Origin: Neolentinus lepideus HHB14362 ss-1 | Lineage: Eukaryota > Basidiomycota > Agaricomycetes > Gloeophyllales > Gloeophyllaceae | Direction: 5' to 3' | Assembly: GCA_001632425.1 (NCBI GenBank) | Contig: KV425577.1 | Span: forward strand, 375,462-439,461 | Length of the DNA stretch: 64,000 nucleotides | Part shown: positions 47,020 through 57,036 of the stretch, one piece after another | Layout: every line of letters begins with the position of its first letter | How positions within the stretch are numbered: the first letter of the stretch is position 1 | Translations under genes and position numbers: made by a program | The notes under the pieces: model-generated | Told to the model about the DNA's origin: nothing | What the model saw: only the letters and a program-made list of their open reading frames with translations | The model's database searches: none

Positions 47020-48076
47020 TCACCGATAGACGTGGTCCGCTGTATCGCCGAGAAAGAAACGATGCGTTAGTCAAGTGTTGACAAATCAAAATAATTGTAT
47101 TGATAAGCGAGCCGAGCACGCACCATGCAGATTGGCAGCAATTTCAGCTTCGGCCCTGTCCCCATTGGCGAGAAGCTTCTCCTTGTTGTAGAGAAGCTCC
47201 TCACGGGTTTCTGTAGAGTATTCTTGGTTTTGGGCTAAAGAAGGTACATCGATCAGCTCGCTTTCAAGAGGCAAGTCGGAGCATGGGTGTGAACGCACTC
47301 TCCACGATGGCATCTACTGGGCACGCCTCTTGACAGAACCCACAGTAGATGCATTTCGTCATGTCAATGTCTAGAGAAGAAGGGCGCGACGTAAGGCCCT
47401 GGCGCGAACGCAGAGAAGAATATAATTTCGTACCGTATTTGGTGGTTCTCCTTGATCCATCCTCACGCGCCTCACTCTCAATCGTAATAGCCTGGGCAGG
47501 GCAGATTGCTTCACACAGTTTGCAAGCTAGAATGGAGTAATACATCAAGAAGGAACAGGCACGACGTTTTACGACATACCAATGCATCGCTCTTCACCGC
47601 TAGGGTACCGTCTTAATGCATGCTCTCCACGGAACCGAGGAGAAAGAGGACCCTTTTCGAAGGGGTACATGATGGTATACGGAGGGCGGAAAAAGTTCTC
47701 AAGGACAATCCACATCCCTAGCAATCAATGGGGTGAAATGTAAGCGACTGACTCCCCGGAGTGTGTGATATTCTATACCTCGGAGGATTTCGGTCAAGAA
47801 AAACAAGTGAACGGCTTTGTCGATGGCGCTTGGACCATCCTTGTAGGGATTGACATACTTATCAGGCTCAGCATTAGCATCCAAGTTGCCCGTATTTCGT
47901 GGTGAACGAGTTCCAGCCGTAGCTAGATAGTCTGGTGCAGGCTCAGCGCGACGAGAGGGAGTAGTAGAGTGCAGCCTGGTTGCGATGAGCGTCGCTGACC
48001 GACGCGACGCCAACGTACGAGAAATGACGAGGCGATTGTTGAGACCAAGGGCGGCGTAGGAGCGAGAGAAGGACAT
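47020..48076 (-). CDS. Mitochondrial complex I subunit NDUFS8 (TYKY, two 4Fe-4S clusters)
   Basis: A core subunit of NADH:ubiquinone oxidoreductase carrying clusters N6a and N6b in the electron path to ubiquinone. The start at 48076 opens with a basic, Ser/Arg-rich mitochondrial presequence ([19 protein letters not shown]). The mature part includes [30 protein letters not shown] and [20 protein letters not shown]. Two ferredoxin motifs follow: [12 protein letters not shown] and [12 protein letters not shown], each with the CxxCxxCxxxCP pattern intact. The end is EIAANLHADHVYR, where the last intron (about 47042-47113) splits codon A; stop TGA at 47020-47022. Five introns are used. About 230 residues, standard. 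The gene is divergent from prefoldin 2, 172 bp away. Confidence 0.93.
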
Positions 48077-48248
48077 GGTCGACGTTGCCAGCAGCGGCGA
48101 GGAACGATATCCAACTGCAGACGGAGCAAGGAAGACGCTTCGTCCAATCACGTCACTCGGAAAACAGTTGGCGCCGGCGCCTCTGCCGACCTCCCCCGTT
48201 TGTTTCTTCCAATCACGTTCAGTCCCTAAAGCTAGACTCCCTACAACT

Positions 48249-48795
48249 ATGGCGTCTGCGAAGTCTAGCAAAACAAAGGTCCCGTCTCTTTCAGAGCAGG
48301 GTATGTCAGAGAATATTTTCGCATTTGCAATTTACACTGAGTAGGACCAGCCAGAGTTACAGCAAAACTACACTCGCTTGCAAAGTGATTTGCAGGCTTT
48401 GGCTGGCAAAATCGGCGAGTTAGAACAAGAAGCAGAAGAACACACGTGAATCTATGTTTCGTTTGCAAACCTCGACACGACTGACTATGGCTGCAGTCTG
48501 GTTCTAGGTACTTTGGAGGAGGCCCTTGCGGAAGAACCCGACCGAAAATGTTTCCGTCTCATCGGTGGCGTCTTGGTCGAACGGACAGTGAAGGACGTTG
48601 TTCCTGCACTTCAGACAAACCGAGATGGGGTATGCTCGTCTTTCCTGTCGTACCCTTGATCAATGTATCGCTTACCGGATGCGCGCGCAGATTCGACAGG
48701 TCGTATCAAGTCTTGCCGAGCAATACAAATCGAAGGAACAGGAGTTTGAGAATTTCAAGCGCGACTACAACATCAAATCCGTCGTACGAGCGTGA
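48249..48795 (+). CDS. Prefoldin subunit 2 (Gim4)
   Basis: A beta-type subunit of the hexameric prefoldin chaperone, which hands unfolded actin and tubulin to the CCT chaperonin in the cytosol. The start MASAKSSKTKVPS leads to an intron whose acceptor is the third AG after the polypyrimidine stretch (CCAGCCAG), giving SEQELQQNYTRLQSDLQALAGKI. The next exons read GELEQEAEEHTLVLGTLEEAL, DRKCFRLIGGVLVERTVKDV, PALQTNRDGIRQVVSSLAEQY and FENFKRDYNIK. Coiled-coil arms flank the small beta hairpin containing GGVLVERTV, as in all PFD2. Three introns; stop TGA 48793-48795. About 120 residues. Confidence 0.9.
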
Positions 48796-50213
48796 AACAC
48801 ATATGTTGGATCGAGTCGGACTGGGCCATAGGTGCTGACTCGTCAATGGGGATATTAATTCTGTGAGTCATATCTCACTGTCTTTGGTCGTATCTTGCAG
48901 AGCAGTGTTTCCCAAGGGTCAGTCGTTGGTCAATACATAGCGCGTGGCGCTGATTGTATTATATGTACATTCTCGCATGCTCTCTTCGACCTTCGACTCT
49001 CAGATCAACTTGGACGCAACCTGAGCATCATCCCTCACAGTTCATCCGACATTGGGTATACGTCGGCGCGAACGTTACCAGCGCGGCACTGGCTTAATGG
49101 ACTCGACCACGATCGCGTATAATCGATTCGATCTTCTTTCGCATGGCATCTCTTTAGACCACATCTCCCTGGTTCCTTTTGTCTATACCACTGACCTTTT
49201 CAATGTGCCAAACGATGCCTCTCCGGGCGAGCGAAAGATGGCAGGGATGCATCATTCACCCTTGTAATATCGAGCATATCGGCAGACGTGCAACAACTAC
49301 CTTCCCAATAATATCAAAATGCTTCGAAAGCGGTGTCAATGTGAGATGACTCTTTACTGCGTGCGTATGACTCCCCTGCACTCAGAGGACTCGTCAGAAA
49401 GTCACGACTGCACCTCAGGGTTGGGAATGTCAGAAGAAGAAATGGCACGAACATAATTCGGACCGGAGGCCGTGTGCAGACACAAAGTACTCGAGAAGTG
49501 GATGTATAGGAATCTGACTGCGTTACATCGTGCTGCTATTGGCGTAATGGAGAACAGTAGACTTCTGGATCGCGTAGGTCCTCCAGTATCTTAGCGGCAT
49601 TTGTCACACTTGAGGGCAGCTGCATGCATCCTTAATGTGCGTCGTATCATCTGCATTGATGATTAATGGCGCTCTCTCACGAGGGTCGGTTTGGTTCTGC
49701 AGATGTACATGAGCCTTGAACTTGAACAAAACCTGCGCTTGTCTACTACAGAATCGGGAGGGTCAATGACTGAAATGACATCAGCACGATTGGGAGAGTT
49801 TACTGCCACCTGCGCAGTTAACCTTCAAATGCATCAGCATCAGGAACTATTCAGGTTTGGTTTAGAGGCGACAAGCATAAAGTACCAGAGAACTTGAAGT
49901 GGATTATTGAAAGTTCGCTGGCCACACTTTTAATGACGGACGGGGGATCTCCAAATGTGACACCGTGTGACTTTTCGAGTCCTGTGACCGGTAAACAAGA
50001 CGTGTCTGTCACGTGCTATGTGATTCCCACGCGGCAAATGTACGCGCCGAGCGAGTGACTGTGGCGAGGTCTCGTTCTTGTTCTTCTACCACCATCATTC
50101 CTCCTCTGTGAAGTTTGCAACGGTTTTGCATCTCTCGCGACTAGACTGCGCTCTCTTCTGCATCTTGTCTCTCTTGCATAAAACCCGACGGACGTTCCTG
50201 TTTGCGAATCACG
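48796..50213. other. Gene-poor gap with possible MYND-finger gene relic
   Basis: No intact gene was found in 1.4 kb. On the plus strand around 49410-49480 one frame reads WECQKKKWHEH...C, resembling the second half of a MYND zinc finger (CQxxxWxxHxxxC), but the upstream cysteine half is interrupted by stops and frame changes. An open stretch at 49691-49897 (LELEQNLRLSTTES) resembles sequence that often follows such domains in mushroom proteins. The RCC1 promoter is at the right end. Confidence 0.3.
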
Positions 50214-52077
50214 ATGCCGCCACGACGATCTTCTCGAGCAGCACCCACCAAACCTATCTCAAAGCCCGCTCCCAAATCTACCGCCAAGGAGACTGAGAAG
50301 GTTGCTCCTCGAAGCCGTAGCCGAGCGCCCGCTAAGAGGGCAGCGTCGCCCGACACATCACCGTCACCTCCCCCTGCACCCAAGCGTAGTCGAACCGTGG
50401 TCACGAAGAAGGTCGAAACCACTGACTCGGAGGAGAGCAAGACCCAACGAGGACGATCCACGAAAAAGGCTGTCGCCGTGGTACCTGCGGCGCCTGCTAA
50501 AAAGTCGCGGGCCAAGACCCCCGCAGCCAAGGAAGCGCCTGCAAAATCTACCAAGGAGGCTGCTCCGAAGATGGCTAAGGAGCCTAAAGTACCCAAAGAG
50601 CCTAAAGCGGCCAAGGAACAAGCTCCCTACTTCAATCCACTGCCTGTTCCTCCGGAACATGTGCGACCCCCTTACCAACTCTGGGGTTGGGGTGCAGGGA
50701 ACTTCGGGCAACTCGGAATGGGTTCTGAGCTGCTCGATGAATATCCTAAGCCTAAGAGAAACTTGTGGATTGAAGCGCAAATCAAGGACGGTGTCTTCGG
50801 AGAAGAGGGTGCTGGACTGGAAGCCATAGCCGCTGGTGGTATGCATACTGTCTTTATCGACGAAAAGGGCACAGTAAGCACATTCTGGCAGATATGGTAT
50901 GTCGATAACTAACTGCAGTGCAGGTATGGTCGTGTGGTGTCAATGATGAGGGTGCCTTAGGTCGTGTAACGACTGATGTGCCTAACCCAGAGAACCCAGA
51001 GGAGACGTTGGACGTGGACCAGCTTACCGCGACACCTTATTCTCTTCAAACATTGATAGATGAGAAATTTAGGGCGGTCAAGATAGCTGCTGGTGACAAC
51101 ATTTGTGCCGCTATCAGTACTGAAGGCGAACTGAGGGTGTGGGGATCATTCCGAGTAAGCTTTCACGTTAGTCGCGTCCCAACATGACCATCTAAGTGGT
51201 TACTTAGGATAACCAAGGATCGTTGGGCTTCTCCAGCGACTCCAAACGTCAATTTTTGCCGGCACCCATCTTAGAACTGAAACACCATGCTGGCGACGTC
51301 GAGAAATTCGTATCTGTTGCGTCTGGCAACAATCACCTCCTCGTGCTCACGACGCATGGAAATGTTTACACCCTGGGTGCTGGCGAGGAGGGCCAGCTCG
51401 GACGCAAAGTCATCCAGCGTCGGAAGATCCACGGCACCGCCCCGGAGAAGATCGTTCTGGGCTCCCGTACGCGGAAAGCCAAGGTGGTCGGTGCTGGAAA
51501 CAACGCCTCATTTGCTGTAGATGAAAAGGGTGTCGTTTGGGGCTGGGGGCTCAATACTATGGCCCAAACTGGGACTGGATATTCCAACGCTATAATTGAT
51601 AGCGAGGTTCACTCGCCGAAGGAGGTCATTGGAGTAAGTAAGGAGGAGCTTGGAGACAACGACGAGGTTGTGCAGATCGCAGGCGGTGATCATCATACCC
51701 TTTTCTTGACGGCAAAAGGCAAGGTTTACGCGTGTGGCCGCTCTAACGACGGGCAACTTGGTCTGGCGGAAGACCATCCTGCGTTCAAGGACAGGGAGCA
51801 CGACAACTTCCTATCAGTCCCGACCCTTATTACGTTTCCTGACCCGAGTGATCCTGTGGTTCAGGTTTCCGCGGGAACGCACAACAACCTTGCCGTGACT
51901 GCGGGAGGGGCGCTGTACGCGTGGGGAGCTCAGACCCAGGGCGAGTTGGGTATTGGCGATGGAGAAGAAGCATTGACTCCGACAGTTGTTGTCAGGAAAG
52001 AAGGCGGATCATGGTCGGCTCAGGCAGTCTCCTGTGGTGGTCAACATACAATAGCGCTGTTCAGGAAGAAGACTTAA
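50214..52077 (+). CDS. RCC1/Pim1/Prp20, Ran guanine nucleotide exchange factor
   Basis: The chromatin-bound exchange factor that loads GTP onto Ran, making the RanGTP gradient for nuclear transport and spindle assembly. The start at 50214 (MPPRRSSRAAPTKPISK) begins a basic Lys/Pro/Ala-rich region of about 135 residues that could bind chromatin and act as a nuclear signal. Seven RCC1 propeller repeats follow: WGWGAGNFGQLGMG, VWSCGVNDEGALGR, RVWGSF-DNQGSLGF, VYTLGAGEEGQLGR, VWGWGLNTMAQTG, VYACGRSNDGQLGL and LYAWGAQTQGELGIGD. Two introns: 50875-50923 and about 51153-51208. Stop TAA 52075-52077. The N-terminal extension is longer than in yeast Prp20. All seven blades are intact. Confidence 0.93.
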
Positions 52078-52143
52078 GGAGTGGAGATTGATTCCAGCTG
52101 TCGGACATCTGCAGGTAATCCTACCTTACAATATTGTACTTTA

Positions 52144-52337
52144 TCATTGTCCTTTCTGTGCATAGCTGTTTGTATCGATCTGAATAGAGGGCGTTACATT
52201 GCCTCTGTACACAAAGTAGGAGCTATAAGAAGAAAGTAACCATCAGAACAAGGGAGAGAGGGATGGATGGATATTAGTTACCTTGCCACAATTGCGATCA
52301 TGACGGCCGCAGAGAAGACCAAATTATTCAGCGACAT
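52144..52337 (-). CDS. Candidate 44-residue single-helix membrane microprotein
   Basis: Two exons, 52282-52337 and 52144-52222 on the minus strand, total 135 nt. The intron starts GTAACTAAT and ends TTCTTATAG. The protein begins MSLNNLVFSAAVMIAIVA, continues through SSYFVYRGNV and ends with a polar tail of about 17 residues before TGA at 52144-52146. One hydrophobic helix of about 20 residues followed by a short polar tail resembles small subunits of membrane complexes such as respiratory or oligosaccharyltransferase microproteins, but no match was recognised. The frame and splice signals agree, which is the main support. It converges on RCC1, whose stop is only 66 bp away. Confidence 0.4.
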
Positions 52338-52907
52338 TTGGAAGATAGTTGAGGGAACAAGTACGCGGAACTCGATGATCAAGCGTTGGGATATAAGAGT
52401 AGAGCTGAAGCAGTTTGGATAATCCCGTATCTTGTGACACGATCAAGCGTTGAGTGAATCTGATATGACTCCCTTGGTTGTCAAAGAGCGCTCCTTTCGA
52501 CTATGACTTTTTACACCAGGAAAACCCAGTTTCTTCGGAGGCGATATCATCCTCCCCGGAGGCCTCATTCTCGAGCCAGATCTGCATACGGCGACCAAGG
52601 AAGGTTTGAGAGTCGTTGAGGCATCTGAAATATGTAATCTATCAGCTTCAGATAGGCGCATACAGGGTGGTTCGACGAAATGACAGCAGCTACTCTGTTG
52701 GCGACTTGTACCTTTCTCTCCACATGCTCGTGCTCTTCTGCCATCGCTGCAAATTTTACTCAACATGTGTAACGCTGAATCGTGGACATACCTCCATAAT
52801 ATTCAAAAAACATATGGCATTTGCGTACCCTACAACCACATATCACCCGTGAACAACGTTCTTCAGATAAAGCAAGTAAAGTGAATCCAAGACCAGATCA
52901 CACCGCA
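52338..52907. other. Gap with a possible small minus-strand gene
   Basis: On the minus strand an ATG at about 52744 opens MAEEHEHVERKVQVANRVAAV, and after a possible intron (GTATGC...TTTCAG) one frame reads CLNDSQTFLGRRMQIWLENE and is acidic to a stop near 52505. The phase of the join could not be made to fit, so no gene is called, but the pieces look protein-like. Confidence 0.3.
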
Positions 52908-54330
52908 TCACGCATACGTCTCCGCTAGCCGCCGTACAATATACTGCTCCGTGGTTACAGGATCGTACTTGGCTTCCTTCCCGCAGTTGGGCAAGCACGA
53001 GATCATCGCATCAAAGTTGGGGTTGCAGAAGAAGGCGATAGACTGGCGGGCGGGCGTGATGGTCTCAGTATCGCTCACTTTCTTTGCTGGAGGAGCGACA
53101 ACGCGATGGAGGGTCGAGCGCAGGACGTCGTTACTCCAGCGGGCCAGGAGGTCTCCTGCGTTGATGACGATGGTGCCGGGCTAGGGTGAATGTTAGACGG
53201 ACAGCTTGTTGGTAAAGACTGGGCGCTTACGATTGGGGGAGCGGCTTGGAACTCTTTGGTGTGTGGGTTCTGAACTTCAAGCCCACCCACCGAATCTTGG
53301 AATAGCAAAGTCAAGGTACCGTAGTCTATCAGAGACGTGACTGTGAGTAACACTACAAGCATTCATTGCTACATCACTGACCCGAGTGAGCGCCAGCCCG
53401 CGCCTGGCCTTCCTTTTCGAGTAAAGACCTTCGGATGGGAGGATACGAGAGGAGGCGGAGGTTATGCCACTGCCCATCAATCTTGTCCTGGAAAAACGAC
53501 TCGTCCAGCTCGAGTCCGAGGGCAATTGCGCGCATCACAACCGTATGCAAATCATGGCAAGTCTGTAAGCACGTTTAGCATGTCACCGGATTCTAGCTCG
53601 GGACGAAGCTGTCTTGCCCTAAAAAAGTCGAGCATAGTCTGCTTGAAGCCGCGAGCATCAGGTTCCTGTGGCCACATGTTTCTCCACGTTGGGTCCCAGT
53701 CCCGGCCAATCTCCATGCTCTCTTTGGTGTCCGGTGCCTTGGCTCGAAGGGCTGCGATTTCGGTGGCGTCATGCGCCTGAGTTACACGTTCACGTCCTAC
53801 ACAGACGTATCCACGGTTTGAGCGTGGATCCTCCCATGCTAGTTTGTCCTACGAGTTATAGTTAAGGATTTACCGTGACTGTTTACGGATGCAATGAGCG
53901 CACACCTTGGTCTCCTGCGGCATGGAGAAAAATTGTGCACTCTTCGAGTCGGAAGAGATTTAATTAGGGTAATACTGATATACAAGCGGCCACACCTTGT
54001 TGAATGCGTTTTCGACCTGCCAACCAGGTATACCATGCTTGTCAAGGTATATGAATCCGACCTCCCGAAAACCGTCTACTATCTCCTGGGCAGTCTTCCT
54101 CTTCTCATCGACTGTTTTCGCTTCAGTGAACTTGCTGAAGTCAATGAGAGGAATGCGGAAGTTGGACTTTGGGTCCTTTTGTACCGTCAGATCGTATGCG
54201 TCGTGGGCTCAGGATCGTTCCATACCTCAGCCAATGTCGCCAATGTGCATCGAACGATTCTGCAGGGCAGTGCCAAGCGGCTGACACGGACGGCAGTGGC
54301 AACAGAGGTGGCCTGTTTGAGAGCGAGCAT
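52908..54330 (-). CDS. 2-oxoglutarate/Fe(II)-dependent oxygenase, IPNS-like
   Basis: A member of the non-haem iron oxygenase family that includes isopenicillin N synthase, ACC oxidase and gibberellin oxidases; the substrate is unknown. The start at 54330 gives a basic N-terminus (MLALKQATSVATAVRVSRLA) like a mitochondrial presequence. After the first intron come NFRIPLIDFSKF and VDGFREVGFIYLDKHGIPGW (the DIOX_N region), then EDPRSNRGYVCVGRERV, DWDPTWRNMWP, LDESFFQD and LRLLSYPP. The iron site is AHSDYGTLTLLFQD (H-x-D, split by an intron near 53335-53385) with the distal His in STLHRVVAPP (about 53105-53130), and the cosubstrate RxS is in ARQSIAFF. The family's key residues are all present. 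About six introns. Stop at 52908-52910. Secondary-metabolism role is possible but no cluster partners are nearby. Confidence 0.82.
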
Positions 54331-54652
54331 ATTGCTAGTGGAAAGACGAGGGAGGACGAGACTAGCGTCGAGCAGAGCCAGACCCGCGCAAATATATAGA
54401 CGACAAGGCTATCTTATCTCCGCACATGACCGCTTCGGCTGCGTCCGATAGCATGCTGACTAAGCAAATGCTGTGCTCTCCACGCTCTTCCCTCGGACCT
54501 CGACGCGTCCAGGTGCGCGCACGCAAGGGCGTAGCCTCTTGCCCATGCCACTAGAAGTACATTGTGTATTATATGCTACGTCCACAGACCTAAAAGCTTA
54601 GCTTCCTAAATGTCTAGAGACTAGGTCGGAGTCTCAGCACAAAAGGACTGGA

Positions 54653-57036
54653 TTACGACCTGGAGAAGCCTAGCGAGCTGGGAGAGCGCAGTCGTCGGAA
54701 TAGAGCCATCATCGTTTTTCCTCCTCCGGGACCCCATCTACTAAGAATATGAATTACGCAAGGAGCAGACGGTGAATTGAATAACACATACTCTCCGGCC
54801 GCAACTTCTTGGCAGCACTGCTCGAACTCCTCAGAGACGGAAACTTCGCCCCATTTCTCTACAACGTAGTCCTGTCACAAAATGAGTGTTAAAGTAAATC
54901 ATAGGCTGATGATGACCGACCTCTACGAAAGAATGTAACTCGTCCCAAATGGCTGTCGCCAGTAGCAATGCGAAACTTGACTTCGGCGTAATTGTGGACA
55001 TAATATGTTCCAGCGCGAGAGATGCCAGGCCAGGCATAGCATAACGGTGCGCCACTTGATACATAGACAAGGCTGATGCGGGCGGAGGTGCAGGTGTCGG
55101 ATGTGGATGTGGATCCGGCGTAGAGCTAACAGCCGGCGAATGCCTCTGCGTAAGCGGCGACAGAGGGTAATGCGAGGACGGAAGCGCAATCGGCAGAGAG
55201 ACAGGTTTAGGACGAGCGGTCACAGACGGTGCATCAGGGATAGGGATCGCTACGGCAGACGTACTCACAGCTGCTGTTGCTCCGGCACCAGTACGTCGCG
55301 AGACATTCGCCGGCGTGGCTCGCAACATACTCTGCTGCAAAGGGGGAGTAGTTTTGGATGAAGATCCGGACTTGGATCCAGAGGGTGCAACTGGTGCAGT
55401 CATCGTGCCCATAGACTGCTTCCCCTTCCCACCACGCCGATCACCGTTGGACCGAGCACTCTCCGCGCTCGTCGCGCTCTTGGCATCGTCTTTGCTAGCC
55501 TCATCTAACGAGATATTCTTGTTAAACGTCTTCCAGTCCCATTCGCTACCCCCACCGCGGCTACTCAGCCACTTTGCGCTCCAGCCTGCACCGACGCCGT
55601 CGACAGCGATCCGCGGGTCATCGCTTTCCTTGAATAGCAGCCAATTGGCATACACCCATTTCAAAAGCCAGTAGATATTGACGAAATCAGCTTCTTCAAC
55701 GACGACCGTGAACACTTTGCGTTCTCCCGCTGCAGAAGCATTCTCCGAAAACGAAGAAGTTAGCATAGTGGCGAAGTACTCCGAGCGTCGTGTGAGGATA
55801 TCGGAATGGGCGTAGATGACACGCTTCCGAGCTGTGATGTGAGAGTAGAAGGGTCCATGTGAACAGGAAGACGACGATCGCTGACTTGTGGAAGCATTTG
55901 GTGAACTTGGCGACTGGGGTTGCTGTTGCTGCTCCTGGCGCTCCAAGCAGACAAATCTAACATCACCAGTATCTGTTCCACCAGTCAGTTGACACACCTA
56001 CAAACCTGTTACTAAGACTTACTCGCATTATCAAGAGAGGCTTCGAGACCATCAAGAAGATCTCGGGGAACATAGTAGGCCGACGACTGTTGAGGGAAGA
56101 AGGGACCAGTTGGACTGTGGATTTGTACGCAGATTACGAACGAATCCGTCTCCTGGATCCTAGGAGATTCCAACAGCGTTGACAGAGACGGCAGAGGGCA
56201 TTCTATTCACGTAGTCACTGTTACGCAGTTGACGAGAAACATAATTCAGATGCTCACCCCAAACTTCTCGTTCTTGCCTAAACATCCAATCATTATCCCA
56301 GTGCTCCCATACCCACTCGGCTCGTGCACCTCTCTCTCCTACACGGTCGTCTTGGCACTTAATGGCAGTCATCATAGATGCAGACATTTCATAGTCATGA
56401 GCATAGTCAACCAGTAGCGATGTCAAGTACAGCGACAAGGTTTGCGTTCGTCCGTCAACAGCGGGTGACCGAGCTGTACGGTGACTTCCATTCAGCAACT
56501 CCTCAAGACCTGATCCACTGAAGACAGCACTGACCTATTTCCAGTTTGAATTTGCCTTCACCAAGAATAGGCGATTCTTTGAATATCTCGTAGTCCTCTT
56601 GTTGATCACCATCGTTCTCCGACCTTTCCTCGTTTGCACCACCATCCTCAACAAAGTCCCTCAGCTTGCGCACGTCGCGCACGATCCACTCAAATGCCTA
56701 GGATATGTTGAGCAACATGCCTGCGGAACCGGAAGCAAGACGTGCAGTGAAGTTCCAGTGTCTCATACCGTCATCCTGCATGCTAGCTACGGTGCTCTGT
56801 CTTGCTGATCCAGCCACAGCGGCTGAAAGGGGAGTGCCAAGTCTCGATAAGGACCTTGGGTCAGATAGGTTCTGTGGGCCCACCACGGGCGATGAGGTGC
56901 CGATGGTTGGAAGAGATACAGAAGAGCCTGACGAGCGATGGGTATACGTGGTCCAGGGGAAGTGAGGACGGGACAAGGGCGAAGGCCGTCCAGGCGAAGA
57001 AGACAAAGATGTTGATAGGCGAAAGTGGTCTGACAT
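54653..57036 (-). CDS. BTB/POZ-domain protein of the large basidiomycete family
   Basis: BTB proteins dimerise and often serve as adaptors for cullin-3 ubiquitin ligases; this mushroom-enriched type is otherwise uncharacterised. The start at 57036 (MSDHFRLSTSLSSSPGRPS) leads to a MATH-like N-terminal region assembled from several exons: HWNFTARLASGSAGM, then AFEWIVRDVRKLRDF, KESPILGEGKFKLEI, LYLTSLLVDYAHDYEMSASMM and WVWEHWDNDWMFRQEREVW. After NANTGDVRFVCLE comes the BTB core ITARKRVIYAHSDILTRRSEYFATMLTSSF, interrupted by a disordered Ser/Pro/Thr-rich insert of about 190 residues, then YQVAHRYAMPGLASLALEHIM. The last exons give EDYVVEKWGEVSVSEEFEQCC and a short tail; stop at 54653-54655. A Gln/Ser-rich low-complexity patch lies between the MATH-like and BTB parts. 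The splicing near 56000 is well supported; the last intron is uncertain. Confidence 0.75.
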
